Source: Sphaerosporella brunnea
Lineage: Eukaryota; Ascomycota; Pezizomycetes; Pezizales; Pyronemataceae
Direction of reading: 5' to 3'
Assembly: GCA_008704415.1 (NCBI GenBank)
Contig: VXIS01000403.1
Location: 1-37,966, forward strand
DNA: 37,966 bases
Positions 19,879-31,055 of this stretch are shown here, in pieces. The translations under genes were made by a program, and so were the position numbers. The notes below the pieces were generated by a model. That model made no database searches. It saw only the letters and a list, made by a program, of their open reading frames with translations, and had not been told where the DNA came from. The first letter of the stretch is position 1; every line of letters starts with the position of its first letter.

Positions 19879-20678
19879 TGAGACCCGATGAACGAAGATT
19901 TTTTCAATTTTTTTTTTGCTGCAACATTATGTACCTCTTGGTTTTTGGTTTCATCCCTCGGCGTTAAACGGCGGGTTTTATTCTTGATGGGGACACAAGC
20001 TCCCCCTCCCCTTTTTTTCTTTCTTTTTTTTGTTAATCTTGGATGGATTGTATCTACACGTTGTTTCCTTGGAGTTCTTTTTTTTGTAGGATTAATTTCT
20101 TGGCCTCATTGAGGGTTTTGTGAATACAGCTTTGTGTGCAGACGAATCATTCTACGAGTGCTTCATAGTGAAGCATCCAACAAGGTGGTAAACTTGAACG
20201 AATCTTCAACATTTGCACGCAAGAACAAAAATGAGCATCTTCTCTCGTATCGCAAGTATTATTACGCCACAGGAATATCTATAATAACAAACCGGCAGCC
20301 GTCTAACCACACTTTCGATCCACTCCGATCCTGCTATCGCATGTAGAAAAATATACAAGCTGCGAACCTCTAGACGCAGGATACTCCAAGAGAAGTGACA
20401 AAAAAGTAAAAAAACAAAGCGAATGCCGGTAACAACAATGAAGTTTTTTGATCCTCCAAACAATAAAATCAGACATCATCTCATCAGAACGCCGCATAGT
20501 AAAAACACAGACCCATATAGAATAGAAAAGTAGTATGAAACACCCCCAACGACACGCCAGACTCTTCTCTCCGTTTGCCTTTATGCAGTCTCAGCCTGGC
20601 CAAACGCCGTGTCGTTAAGTCGTGACCAAAAGTCGCCTCTCGTGTCGTGCAAGGTGATGGCATGCGAAAGTACAGCGT
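19879..20678. other. Tail-to-tail interval between SAP30-like gene and ole1
   Basis: An 800-bp convergent interval, rich in T runs on the left (SAP30-like 3' UTR) and A-rich on the right (3' UTR of ole1 on the minus strand). No coding sequence recognised. Confidence 0.55.
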
Positions 20679-22212
20679 TTATGAGGCAGGAGCAGCAACC
20701 AAGGGCTCAGCCACCTTAGTAACCTGCTGACCAGCCCGGACAATCCGCTGACCGGTCGAGTCGATAGCCGACACGCTGTCCTTGTTTTCTCCAGCAGCAC
20801 GCTTCCAGATCTCGACCTCGCAACCTCCACGGACAACGGCGACACGGAAGTTGGACAGCAGGTTGTGAGCCGCGTTGGAATGCTGATAGACACCACCGTT
20901 GAAAATGGCAGTAGCGTCCTTTCCGATTCCAGAGTTAATCAGGGCCTTTCCACCGGGGTGCTCCTTGATGAACGAGGTAACGTCGTGGACAACGCCAGCG
21001 ATCAGAATGAGGGCACGGCCGTTCTTGCACTCTTCCTGGAAGTCGTCGAACTCCATAACGGGGAGTTGCTCCAGCGGAACACCCCAATCCAAGGTGGCGC
21101 GCTTGCGGTCAATCTTCTTCTGCAGCTGCTGGATACGACCCTTCTCAATTTCGTTGGCACGGAATTGCTTCAGATTGTAGGCGAGGCCAAGTTGCTTCCA
21201 GGTCCAGATGGCCCACTTGGTGGGGTCGTACTGGTGCCATTCGATAGCGTTACGGTAGTCGCTAGGGAACTCGTGGTGGAAGTTGTGGTAGCCTTCTCCG
21301 AGGGTAACAAGGGCGGTGATAACGTGGTCACGAGGAGAGTTGCGGTCGTCGAAAGGCTGATCACCGAGCCAGTGCGCAAGGGAGTTGACGCAGAAGGTGG
21401 CCTGCTGAACGAAGAAAATGCGGAGAATACCGGCATAGATGAATCCTCCCTTCCAGTCGCCCCAACCTAGACCGGCAACGATAGTGGGGAAAATCAAGCC
21501 CATGAAAGCGACAACCCAGAGATAGTGCTTGTGCTGCCAGACAACGACGGGGTCGTCGTTCAGGTCCGAGATGTCAGTACGGCCGATACGCTTGGGGTTC
21601 TGCTTCATGACCATCCAGCCAATGTGAGAGTACAAGAGACCCTTGCGGACACTGTAGGGGTCCTTGTCGGTGTCGGTGTATCTGTGGTGAGCACGGTGAT
21701 CCCGAGACCACCACCGGACAGAACCCTCAACGGCACCACCACCAACGGCGGCAAGATAGATCTTCAAAGGCAAAGACGCAGAGTAAGAGCTGTGAGCCCA
21801 AAGGCGATGATAACCTGAGTGCAGCTTATCAGTCCATTTGCTCCCTTTCTGTGGGGGAAAACGAATCCACTCACCAGCCGTGATTCCGAGACCAGTATTG
21901 AAGTAGTAAACAACAGACCAGATCAGGGTCCACTTCTGGAGCGGGGTGTACCAAGCACCATAGAGACCCATCAGAGGAATAATAACGATCAGGTAGATGT
22001 TAAGAAGGTTCAGGTGCTTCCACCAGTTCTTCGCCGTCATTGGCTGTGGACAAAGGATGTCAGAAAGCCGTGATTCCATGGAAACCAAAAAAAGAACCCA
22101 CCTGATCAGTGATGTGAGGACGGTTGGCTCTGGCGATGGCATTTGCCTTCCGCAGCTCGTAAGCCGCAGTGGCAGCGTCTGCAGCAGACATTGGAGCCGG
22201 AGCAGCAGACAT
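20679..22212 (-). CDS. ole1: Acyl-CoA delta-9 fatty-acid desaturase with cytochrome b5 domain
   Basis: Minus-strand exons 22212-22102, 22043-21875, 21814-20679; 471 aa. It introduces the first double bond into stearoyl- and palmitoyl-CoA in the endoplasmic reticulum. The three histidine boxes are intact: HRLWAH (96-101), HRAHH (133-137) and HNFHH (270-274). Hydrophobic spans occur near 50-90 and 190-235. The C-terminal cytochrome b5 domain carries HPGG (379-382) and a second histidine region [10 protein letters not shown] (404-413), supplying its own electron carrier. Length and order fit fungal OLE1. The start [20 protein letters not shown] is preceded by a short leader; the long open frame upstream is a different reading frame over low-complexity promoter DNA. 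Intron 2 (21815-21874, 60 nt) is stopless and would add 20 residues just before the first His box if kept. Confidence 0.95.
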
Positions 22213-23728
22213 CGTGAAATCTGCTGGTGGAGAGAGGTCCTAACTCGTTTGGCGGAGCGAGTGAGGAGTGGGAGTGGATTTGTGTGGGGGGGGGGGGGGT
22301 GAGGTGGAGTTGAGGTCCTAAGTTTATATAGTATATCGGGGGGTGGTGACGACTTGAGGGAGGGAGAGGGTGTGTGGAGTTTGTTGACGTTGGGGGGGGG
22401 GGGGTTTCTGTTGTTTGATGTACGTAGGTTGGCCCTCCCCTTTTCTCCGTGGCGGGGCTCGTACACAACTTTCACACTCTGTCAGGTTTGAGTTGTCTGG
22501 GTGGAGAGGTGATTTTGCAGTGGAGGAGGAGGAGGAGGAGTTGGGGGTTGGAAGTGAATTCATTTTAAGATTTGAGGGAGCAGGATCTTTTTGATTGACA
22601 GAGACAGCAGTTCGCCGCCGCCGTCGCCCGCCGCCGCCGCCCGCCGCGTCCCCCTTGCAGCAAAGTCTGGGGTTGATGCTGTTTTGCATAGGTATTTGCT
22701 GGATTCTCTGTTCTGCTGTTCTGCTCCTTCGCTTTTGCGAGAGGTTGAGGCGAGATGTGCATCCACAAGCGGTATAGTGCCCGTCCCAACACCAGACCCT
22801 GGACCCCCAACAAAAACGGCCGCTCAGAAGTCTCAGAACTGTGTGTGCTCTCTCAGCCACTCACATTAAAACAAAAATAAAAATCACATACTGACGCAAC
22901 TTATCAAACTGAAGTATGCAACCCTAGCCCCTTGCAGCAACAGCACATCATTCAACTCGCTTGCTTGGTAGGGGGTTGTAGTTGTTGAAAAAAAAAAAAA
23001 GGTAATAGAATGCGTATCAAAACCCCCCCAACGCGAAATAACGACACGACATGACATCCCACTGCGTGGAATTGTGGTCTATCATTTCTTTTAGGACCCC
23101 CCAACCAGCTAGAGCGATCAGGGCAGTTCCGGTCAGTGACACAGTGTTTTTTTCTTTTTATCCGTAGATGGCTTGTGTATGGATGGATGTGATGAGCTGA
23201 AAGTGCTTTCCTCGGCTTGTTCCTCCTTGAACCAGCGCAGCGCATGATGAACATCAAAGCAACTCCGCCCGACCGTCGGCACCGAAAGCATCCGAATGAC
23301 TTTTGCCTTGTTGCCTAGTGAGTGCGTCACTCATCGTCGCCACTCCCGAACAGGCGTGGATGATCTCTTTTCTAAGCCAAAATATCTCAGCATTCGAGCA
23401 GGGTCCACGACGCACTTTCCGTTGAAGCTTTTCCGCAGCGGGGCTAGATACAACTCAGTAACTATACTTATCGATAATCGAACCGCCGTTCGTTACATGT
23501 CGCCACTGATTCGCCAGAAAGGGTGAACACATGATTGTCTTTTTCAAGAGGATATGTAGATATGTATGTATTCTAACTAAACGTCACGATCCGCGCTTAG
23601 GCCTGGCTTGTGATTGTGGCGAAGGTGGTTTGTGGCTTATGTTTTGTGGCTTGGTTGGATCGAGTAGTCGAGCCAAGCAAACAAACAAGCAAACAAAGTG
23701 AATGATCCGGACGCGCTGTTACCCGGCC
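22213..23728. other. ole1 promoter region and intergenic DNA
   Basis: The first 400 bp upstream of ole1 contain G14 (22286-22299) and G13 (22392-22404) runs, GGA repeats near 22525 and a CCG/CGC-rich stretch near 22610-22650. Open frames across it are low-complexity artefacts. From about 22870 to 23728 I recognise no gene or transposon domain. Confidence 0.5.
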
Positions 23729-23766
23729 TTAACCCCACCAAAAAATAAAAAAAAGGCCACACATGA

Positions 23767-23795
23767 GCGGTGTATAAAAATTTTTATAACTCCGC
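23767..23795. repeat. AT palindrome in the piggyBac subterminal region
   Basis: TATAAAAATTTTTATA (23773-23788) is a perfect palindrome, extended on both sides by GCGG and CCGC with mismatches between. It could be a subterminal hairpin. Confidence 0.7.
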
Positions 23796-24410
23796 CACCA
23801 CCGGCCTAAAAAACTTGTGCAATTGAGTGGTTGACGTAATAAAATATCTGTTTATAAGCAAAAGATTAGACTCCAAAACACCAAAACAAAAAAAAAAGCA
23901 AGCAGCATTTACAAGACGTAGATGATCATTTGTGTTTTTCTTTTCTTAGAGTGTTGCGTTTTTACTCTGTCAGCAAAACCATACATCATACATGATATCT
24001 ACCTAGTTTTAAGCTACCATATTGACTCGGCTAAAGAAAACCTCTTTGAATTTGGTTAGCAGCATAGAATTGTCTTACACAGAATTCAATGTCTCTAAAA
24101 GGAAGTCAGTAAAAACAAAAACACTCTGTTACACCTACTTTCCATAATACCACTTACGGTACCCGTTTGTATTTTATGTGTACTTCATCAGTAAAATGGT
24201 AACACAGAAGCTATGCAGACGTGATGACTATTAACAGCGCGACTGAATGATTGCAAGTGAGGTTTTGATTAAAAGGAAGTTTAAAGCTGCGGTATCCTAT
24301 GGACGGGCGAAACAAGCATTTATCTCTCTTATGCAGTAGTCTGTTGATCTAACCGTACAAGGCAAGAAAAACGTCTATTGATCTAACTGTACACGTCCTC
24401 TGTATGCCAT

Positions 24411-25240
24411 CTAGAAAAGTACAAACCCTCCTTGCAAAGTGCTATAGGAGGGGGTTGCATCCAAAGCATTTCCATCGTGAAAGCTTAGGATGTTGTCTTT
24501 TATTGGGTTGACCAGTCTGAAAATCACACCGGCAGACTGCACACTCCTTCTGCTTTTTATTTGTAATCCTAATAAGATTGTTACTAGAACCAGTTGATGG
24601 CTGCCAATCACTTGACGGCTGCTGACCAGGCGACGGCTGCTGCTGCTAACCAGGCGACGGCTGCTGGCTGAGGTCACTATCCTTAGAAAAGTAGATCCTC
24701 GCCGTTTTTCTTTTGTACTTCGCCTTTAGATGTTACCGAGTCTTTGAGAGTAGAAGGCTGTTTATGATCTTATGGCGAAACTTGTCGGCAGAATAATCAC
24801 AACCAAGGTCAAATGGTATATCATTACTGTCAATACCTGCGACAAAGGCAGCGTGTCGTGCAAGTCGGAAGAAATTGTTAGCGTGGACTAGTGAGACGTC
24901 AAGAAGAAAGAAGAACAAGTTCAATAGTTACGTCATAAGCGCTGGTGGGTGATGTAAGCCGCACGCCACTAATCAGCTAAGTCCACACCATTCATGTGGT
25001 GATTGTAATCATCGACCACAGAAGGTAGAAAAAGGGCTTCGCAATTGCTGTCATAAAAGACCTGCCTAACACTTACGGCGTTGGTACTCGTAATACGTGG
25101 CTTTCTGCGGTTACTCAAAGTAATATCATTGCATGGATGCACAGTAGTTAGGAAGAGGACTATGTTGTTGTCTTCCCACCGGATCACTAAAACATCACTC
25201 CTAGGAGTTGTCTGATGGACAACTCGTCCATCCATGTAGG
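24411..25240 (-). pseudogene. piggyBac-type transposase, C-terminal half, broken
   Basis: Minus-strand frames give RSDVLVIRWEDNNIVLFLTT, then DDYNHHMNGVDLAD, the hallmark of piggyBac DDE transposases, with the third catalytic aspartate region. A further frame gives LFFFLLDVSLVHANNFFRLA (usual form WLLDxxxxNA). Near 24570-24420 another frame gives KECAVCR and KCFGCNPLL, resembling the C-terminal cysteine-rich finger. At least two stops or frameshifts separate these pieces and the N-terminal half is missing. Confidence 0.7.
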
Positions 25241-25498
25241 AGTGTGGAGTAACGGAATGTGACTTAGGGTTACGGCTCAGTGGAGGATTATGTATATATA
25301 GGCCCGGTGCGACGCTCTAAGGAATCCAACTCACTTTCACCTTCAGATGCGACACCTCCCCACATTGGTAGCAGGACTTGCCGTGAATGGAGCGACGAGA
25401 CCTGTTGTCCCTGCCTATTTCATGGACGACTACATTCACTTCATAATTTTACAAGAGCATACGCCAATGAAGTAACGAAAGAAAACAGAAGTTGCACG
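25241..25498. other. Unassigned DNA between piggyBac remnant and coiled-coil ORF
   Basis: A TATATATA motif near 25292 and an open frame from 25280 are present, but the coding-like sequence seems to begin at the ATG at 25499. Nothing else recognised. Confidence 0.4.
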
Positions 25499-26129
25499 AT
25501 GGAGGTGCCGACGAGGATCCAGCCAGCTGACGAAGCCGAGACTCTCTTCTTGCAAACCTTGTATACGGACCTCATTGAGGATGAGGGTTGCACGTTTGAG
25601 GTGAGTACAACGGGTACCCGCAGCATACAACACTTAAGTCAGCGAGAGGCAATGCGGTTGTGCCTGTCGAGTGAGGTGATGGGGGGAATGCCTACGAAAG
25701 CATTAGCATGGGCTTGCGTGGTCAAAGACAAGTTTTTGGAGGAGATTGAAGGCTTGTAGGACGACGTATACACCATTCAAGTGGAAAACCACAGGTACTT
25801 AGAGCAAGCAACCCTTCTTGCGGCGTCAGAAAACCGGCAGAGACAAGAGCATGACGAGGAGGCACGAAAACTTCGCACTAGGTTGGAACAGCTGACACGG
25901 GAGCTGGAGCAGTGGACAAGGGAACTTCGCATAGCCAGGACCCAGATCGCGGCACTTGGACGTCGCCTCAGATCTACCGTTGGATCCGTCAAAACACCAG
26001 CAATCCACACCATTTCTCCACGCATTAGTCCAGCTCTGGCAGCAATGGACACAGCGCCTGATGGACCGGTACCTGTCGTAGAGCAAGACGCAATCCACAC
26101 GGTGATACTGGTCTCTTCAACTTCACTAC
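25499..26129 (+). pseudogene. Coiled-coil ORF of unknown family, truncated by an LTR
   Basis: From ATG 25499 one frame runs to the LTR boundary at 26130, broken only by TAG at 25757-25759 (GGC TTG TAG GAC). It encodes MEVPTRIQPADEAETLFLQT, then LSQREAMRLCLSSEVMGG, then a strongly charged heptad-like region (QRQEHDEEARKLRTRLEQ and TRELEQWTRELRIARTQI) and a Pro/Ser-rich end. The last in-frame residues come from the LTR itself. I do not recognise the family; a gag-like N-terminus of another retroelement is possible given the surroundings, but this is inference. A CAG-to-TAG change would explain the stop. Confidence 0.5.
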
Positions 26130-26601
26130 TGTAATGGGGAGGGTCGGAAACAGACTGAAGGGGCACAAGGTACTTGCGTACAGAGGGATAACGGGTAAGT
26201 TCAGGGGCAAGGGGACGAGACGAGGTTCGGAGGTGACGAGAGGCATAAAGCACGGGATCCGAGGTTCAGATCTGAAGCAGAGTACTTAGATTGACATATG
26301 AAGGTTCAGTGAGGAGGAAAGGAAAGAAAACAACAAAGCGGAAGCGAAAGCACCTCTATATAGCCCACGTGACCGCGACGCGCCGCGCCACGTGGTTGTA
26401 ATAAATTGTCCTGAATAAGAAACAGTTTCACCTGTGCCTTAAGTAGCGATTGGGATGATGGCTTGTGCCATCAAAATATCTTTTGGTCAGGTGGTATAGT
26501 AATCATTCCAATAGTGCTTTATTACAGTGGTAGCCTAGCATAGCCTCTGCAGAGCCACAACAAAGACCCGTAACACCTTAATCCAACCTCGCCCCGTGAC
26601 A
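26130..26601 (-). repeat. 3' LTR of the gypsy element (472 bp)
   Basis: On the plus strand it starts TGTAATGGGG and ends CCCCGTGACA. It contains a TATATA motif near 26357 next to CCACGTG, the probable LTR promoter core. It is about 135 bp longer than its partner. Confidence 0.88.
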
Positions 26602-26639
26602 GTATCCCCCTCCTATGGCTGAGCTCCGGCGAAGCTCAT

Positions 26640-27870
26640 TCATCTTCTAGTAGAGGCCCTGGCTGGTCTGGATAGGTCTCGTGGAAGCAATCGATGGCTT
26701 CCAGACTATTGACCAGCTCGGCTGATTCCCACTTCGGCTGATCTTAGCTGGTCCACTTGAACAAATACTGGAGCTTACACCACCGTCCATGCAGTCGGGA
26801 GTTCAGTATCCGGTTAACAAACCACTCCTGCTCGCCCTCAATTTCCACCGGAGGTGGTGGGTCCTGTCGTTGTCCCAGATAAGGATCATTGGGTGCCGGT
26901 TCTAGGAGGGAGACATGAAAGACAGGGTGGACATACATGTCTTTCTGGAGCCAAAGGCGGTAGGCGTAAGCCGAGATCTTCTCGGTAATCTCAAACGGGC
27001 CATGGTGTTTATTGTCCAGCTTACTGGCTGGACGCCGAGTCTTCCGATTTCGGGCATCAAGCCAGACCTTGTCTCCGACCTGAAAATTCGGAGCCGGCAT
27101 GCGATGCTCGTCGGCGTTGTCCTGATACTTCATCTGTGCCCGTAGGAGTTTTGTACGGAGGTGCGAGTGGATTTCCAACAACGTCCTGGTGGTGCTCAAG
27201 GCTCTACGGTCATCAACGTTGTTGGAGGCCGCAGGAAACAGGTCAAACTGGTAACAAGGATCGAATCCCTTGTTGGCAAAGAATGGTGAGGGTGAGGTGC
27301 CATGAGCTTCCGATGCCTGGTTGTTGGTTGCGAATTCGGCTAACGGCAGCCAGTCAGTCCAGTCATCCTGGAGATAGTTAACATATGCCTTGAGGTATTA
27401 CTCCATGACCGCATTGATCCGTTTGGTTTGTCCGTCGGCCTGCGGGTGGAAGGCTGTTGAGAGGCAGCGTTCTATACCCAGCCTCACTCAGATACGTTCC
27501 CAGAAATCCAATGCAAATTGCGGGCCACAGTCCAAGACAATCGTAAGGGGTAGGCCATGAAGACGGAATACATGCTGGATGAAGAGGTCAGCCAGTCCGT
27601 CCGCGTTGACATTGGTCTGGCAAGGAATCAGGTGGCGTTCCTCTGTAAGGCAGTCAACAAAAACAAATAGCATCGCAGCCTTGTGAGGACATGTGTCTGG
27701 TGACGAAGTCCATGAATACGTCCTGCCAGGGCTGTTCCGGGATAGGAAGGGGTCGTAGGATGCCGTAAGGAGTGTGACGACCGGTCCAGGAGCGTTGGCA
27801 GACGTGACAGTTGCGGACATACTGTTCCACATCCTGCTGCATCTTTGGCCAGTGCTAGGTGCGGCAATTC
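26640..27870 (-). pseudogene. gypsy integrase and chromodomain remnants
   Basis: Fragments on the minus strand: the zinc-binding end YVRNCHVCQRSWTGRH (about 27830-27780), then in other frames the DDE core pieces FVDCLTEERHLIPC and LTIVLDCGPQFALDFWERI (up to 27488), then YQDNADEHRMPAPNFQVGDK and KLDNKHHGPFEITEKIS. A chromodomain follows, with EWFVNRILNSRLHGRWCKLQ and YLFKWTS, then a stop and, in frame, PKWESAEL...FHETYPDQPGP. Chromodomains in this clade direct integration toward heterochromatin marks. Several frameshifts and stops break it. Confidence 0.82.
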
Positions 27871-28249
27871 AATTCAAGAGTTTTGGACCTTCCTGGGTAG
27901 CCAGCGACGGGGGCATCATGGTGTTGTTGCATCAAATTCAGCTGGAGGTGTTGGTATTCGAGCACTTAAAGCCTGCCTCTGTAAGTGAGACGGTTTCCAT
28001 CCTGAGCGTATTCTGCCAATGTGATATGGAGGCTATGGCGGACTCCATCTGGCAGCATTATAAGGACTTGGGAAGGGAATAAGTCCACATCGTAAGCTTC
28101 TTGGAACAGGCGGGCAAGCTTCACTGCTTCGTTTTGCAGGGGTAGTGGAGCAGCATTGGGAACAGGGTCTGGTGGCGGAGGAGGCGGTGCAGGAGGGTCA
28201 TCAGCTAGAAGGTGGACGATCTGGTAGGGCTTTATCACGACGGAGAAAT

Positions 28250-30060
28250 TTTGAGTCATACGCTCATCCCCCTCCTTAGGCAATCTCCTGATTTGCGAGT
28301 CAGTGAGTCCGGTTTGCCTCCTGACTTTCCAGGGCGGTAGACCTTTATGAAATTGAACTGCGACAAAAACTGGGACCATCGGGCTTGGCGTTGATTCAGG
28401 AGCTTGGTCGTAGTTAAATATTCCAAGTTCTTGTGGTCGGTCAGCACCTCGATCGTGTTTTTCACGGATTAAGTTCTAGCCGCCACCCTTCAATGGCACG
28501 GACAATAACCATCAACTCCTTATCATAAATTTCGTAGTTGCATTCTGCAGGTGAATGCTTCTTGGAGAAATACGCAACAGGGTGGAGGACGCCATCGTCG
28601 TCATATTGCGACAGGATGCCAGCGGGGACATAGTGGGAGACGTTTGTTTCAACGATGACGTCACGGTCGTGGTCGAAGCGGCGGAGGACAGGAGCAGTGG
28701 TGAAGCATGTCTTCAGGCTGTCGAAGGCTTCTTGTTCGGTCTTGGTCCATTGGAATGGTACGTCCTTCTGATGAGACGGGTGAGCGGCCGCAATACTTGG
28801 GAGTAGGAGCGTATGAATCGGCGGTAGAAGTTGGCAAATCCAAGGAAGGCTCTAACATCCTTCAACTTTTTTGGTGTTGGCCAAGCTCTTACTGCTTCGA
28901 CCTTGTCTGGGTCCATCCGTATGCCGTCAACACTGATAATCCGCCCGAGATACTTCACCTCCCTTTGGTGAAATTCGCATTTCTCCGGCTTGAGGTGCAT
29001 CCTGGCCTTTGAAAGCCGACGGAGAACCTGTCGGATATGGTCTTGGTGCTCCTCCAGGGTGTTTGAATAGATCAAGATGTCGTTCAAGTAAGCAGAGGCG
29101 AAACGGTCTAGAAACAGGGAAAGGGTGTCGTTGATGAATCGTTGGAAGTCAGCAGGTGCATTCGTAAGACCAAATGGCATCACTGGGGATTCAAACAGTC
29201 CATAACGGGTGCGAAAAGCAGTCTTCCACTCTTCTCATTTTGCCATTCGAATCAGATTATAGGCGCCACGGATGTCCAACTTGCTAAACCAGCGAGCCTT
29301 GTGGAGCCTCATCAGCGTCTCCCGTACCAGCGGAAGTGGATACCTATTCTTGACTGTTCCCCCGTGGAGTCCTTGATAGTCGACAACCAAGCGTAAGGAT
29401 CCATCCCTCTTCTTAACGAAAAAGATTAGAGCGCCAGCAGGTGAAGAGGAGGCTCTAATGAACCCCTTCGATAGGTTTTCCTCCAACCATGCCTTGAGTG
29501 CTTCCAGCTCCTGAGGAGACTACAAATATAGCGGGTTAAAAGGAGGTTTGGACCCCTTCTTAAACGGTATCTTATGGTCATAGGGTTGGTGGGGAGGCAT
29601 GTGATTGGCTACGGCTTCCCAAAATAGGGGCAAGAACTTGTGATACTGTTGGCGAATCAGTGACTTCAAGTCACCATCGTCGATTGCCTTACGTTCCAAC
29701 GCCTTGTTGATTTCATACAGCGACAGGGAAAAGAGCTGGAGCCGGCCGTATCGCTGCTTCTTGTTTTTGACGAGACGTTGGAAGGAGGTGGCTGACACTA
29801 TTGCAATGTCTAGGGACTGGATAGGAGGGGTCACTCCTTGGACGATGGTCGGCTTCCGTGTTGTTCTGTGTGCGGCGCAGCGAGGGGAGTCAAAGGATAC
29901 GTTGTTTGAGGCAAAGCAGATCGACACTCCATGGTGCTGCATCCAAGGGATGCCGATGATGAGAGGGTAGTGGCCGAGTTTGGTGACGAAGGCAGGCAAC
30001 GTTTCATAGTGGCCGCCGATTGAGATCTCCATCTTGACGATGTGGGTGATGTCCCCGGAC
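28250..30060 (-). pseudogene. gypsy protease-like, reverse transcriptase and RNase H remnants
   Basis: Near 30030-29880 lies the C-terminal half of the retroviral-type protease region (LPAFVTKLGHYPLIIGIPWM); its active-site part is gone. Reverse transcriptase starts near 29486 ([36 protein letters not shown]) and continues after a stop as [16 protein letters not shown]. The catalytic box reads YLND instead of YLDD (29079-29090). Then [14 protein letters not shown] and [16 protein letters not shown]. RNase H pieces include [20 protein letters not shown] and [15 protein letters not shown] (to 28290). The order is normal for Ty3/gypsy pol. Confidence 0.87.
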
Positions 30061-30994
30061 GAGATGGGTGCTCTGATAGCTGGTGGTGGTGACGGTGGAA
30101 CGAGATAAAGGGGGTTTGCGCTCTTCCGCTCGGGCGCGGATCTGATTATCCATGTCCTTACAAAGGTTGATAAAGGCTGGAAGAGTGTCGTCAGAGGCTG
30201 CCCGGTGCAGAAGGGCATCCTTCATCTCCTCAGACAAGCCTTCCAAAAGCTGGTCCTTCTGAGCGATTTCATCCCAGTTAAGATCACCCATCAGTTGACG
30301 CAAGTCAGCAAGGTAGATCGAGAAGGGTAAATTCTTCTGTCGAAGGCTACAAATTTTACGAGCGGCGGTGCGGGAGCGTTCGGGGTCATTGTAGGGTTGA
30401 CGAAGGACAGTTAACAGGTTATTGAGGGGATCCAAGGCAATATCTCTAGTATCTTCATCGGCGTAGGAGTGAAGCTGGTTAAAAGCGGCTCCAGTCAAGC
30501 AATTGAAGGCGTAGCGGAGGCGAGATTGTTCGAATGGGTAACGGGTCGGTTTAAGCAGCGAGCTTGTTGCGGAGCTGGAGGATCCAGGTCCTCAACTCCT
30601 CTGGCTTACTGCCATCAACGGTGGAGGCATCGGGGAACCCTCCTAACTGACCACCACCTTCTGGATTCTCACGAACCTGAGCGGCAGCAATCGTCAAGAC
30701 CTGGTTTAGCTGGGCGGTCAGGTCCCAAACCTGCTGCTGAACAGCAGCAAGGGTAATGCGAGCCGCATCGCGTTCAATCTGGGTGGTTTAAAGCTCCGCA
30801 CGAGTTTCATCCAGCTCCCCTTTCATGTTTGGAGGTGCTTCGCAGGCGAGGAGCTGTTGAGCCATGTGGACGAAGTCGGTCAAGGGTTGATCGCACTCTT
30901 CTTGGGGGAAGCCTTCTTCTGGAAGCGCTTGGGCGCCAGTCTCAATGGCTACCCAGAGTTCCTGAGGGATCCGGAGATCATGATAGGTGGCCAT
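30040..30994 (-). pseudogene. gypsy gag remnant
   Basis: It starts MATYHDLRIPQELWVAIETG at 30994. A TAA near 30790 interrupts a frame that otherwise continues TTQIERDAARITLAAVQQQV and ENPEGGGQLGGFPDASTVDG. After a frameshift comes the retrotransposon gag domain: TGAAFNQLHSYADED, DPLNNLLTVLRQPYNDPERS, FSIYLADLRQLMGDLNWDE and ALLHRAASDDTLPAF. The zinc knuckle expected after it is missing. Confidence 0.8.
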
Positions 30995-31055
30995 GGTGTT
31001 GCTGGGGTACGAGGTGATGGAGCGAGTAGGTTGGCCTTTGGTTGACTGAACCTAG

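Larger units (their letters stand above)
23729..25240 (-). mobile_element. Degenerate piggyBac-like element
   Basis: A broken transposase on the minus strand (about 25240-24411) belongs to the piggyBac superfamily. On its downstream side TTAA followed by CCCCACC at 23729-23739 fits a piggyBac end (TTAA target, C-rich terminus). The matching other end was not found, so the element appears truncated near 25240. Between 23733 and 24410 the DNA is AT-rich and non-coding, with a palindrome near 23767-23795. Confidence 0.55.

Noticed and set aside
22213..22475. Upstream extension of the OLE1 frame to an ATG at 22475
   Set aside because: The extension is Pro/Ser low complexity from promoter DNA and the conserved N-terminus MSAAPAP... 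lies in another frame joined by an intron.
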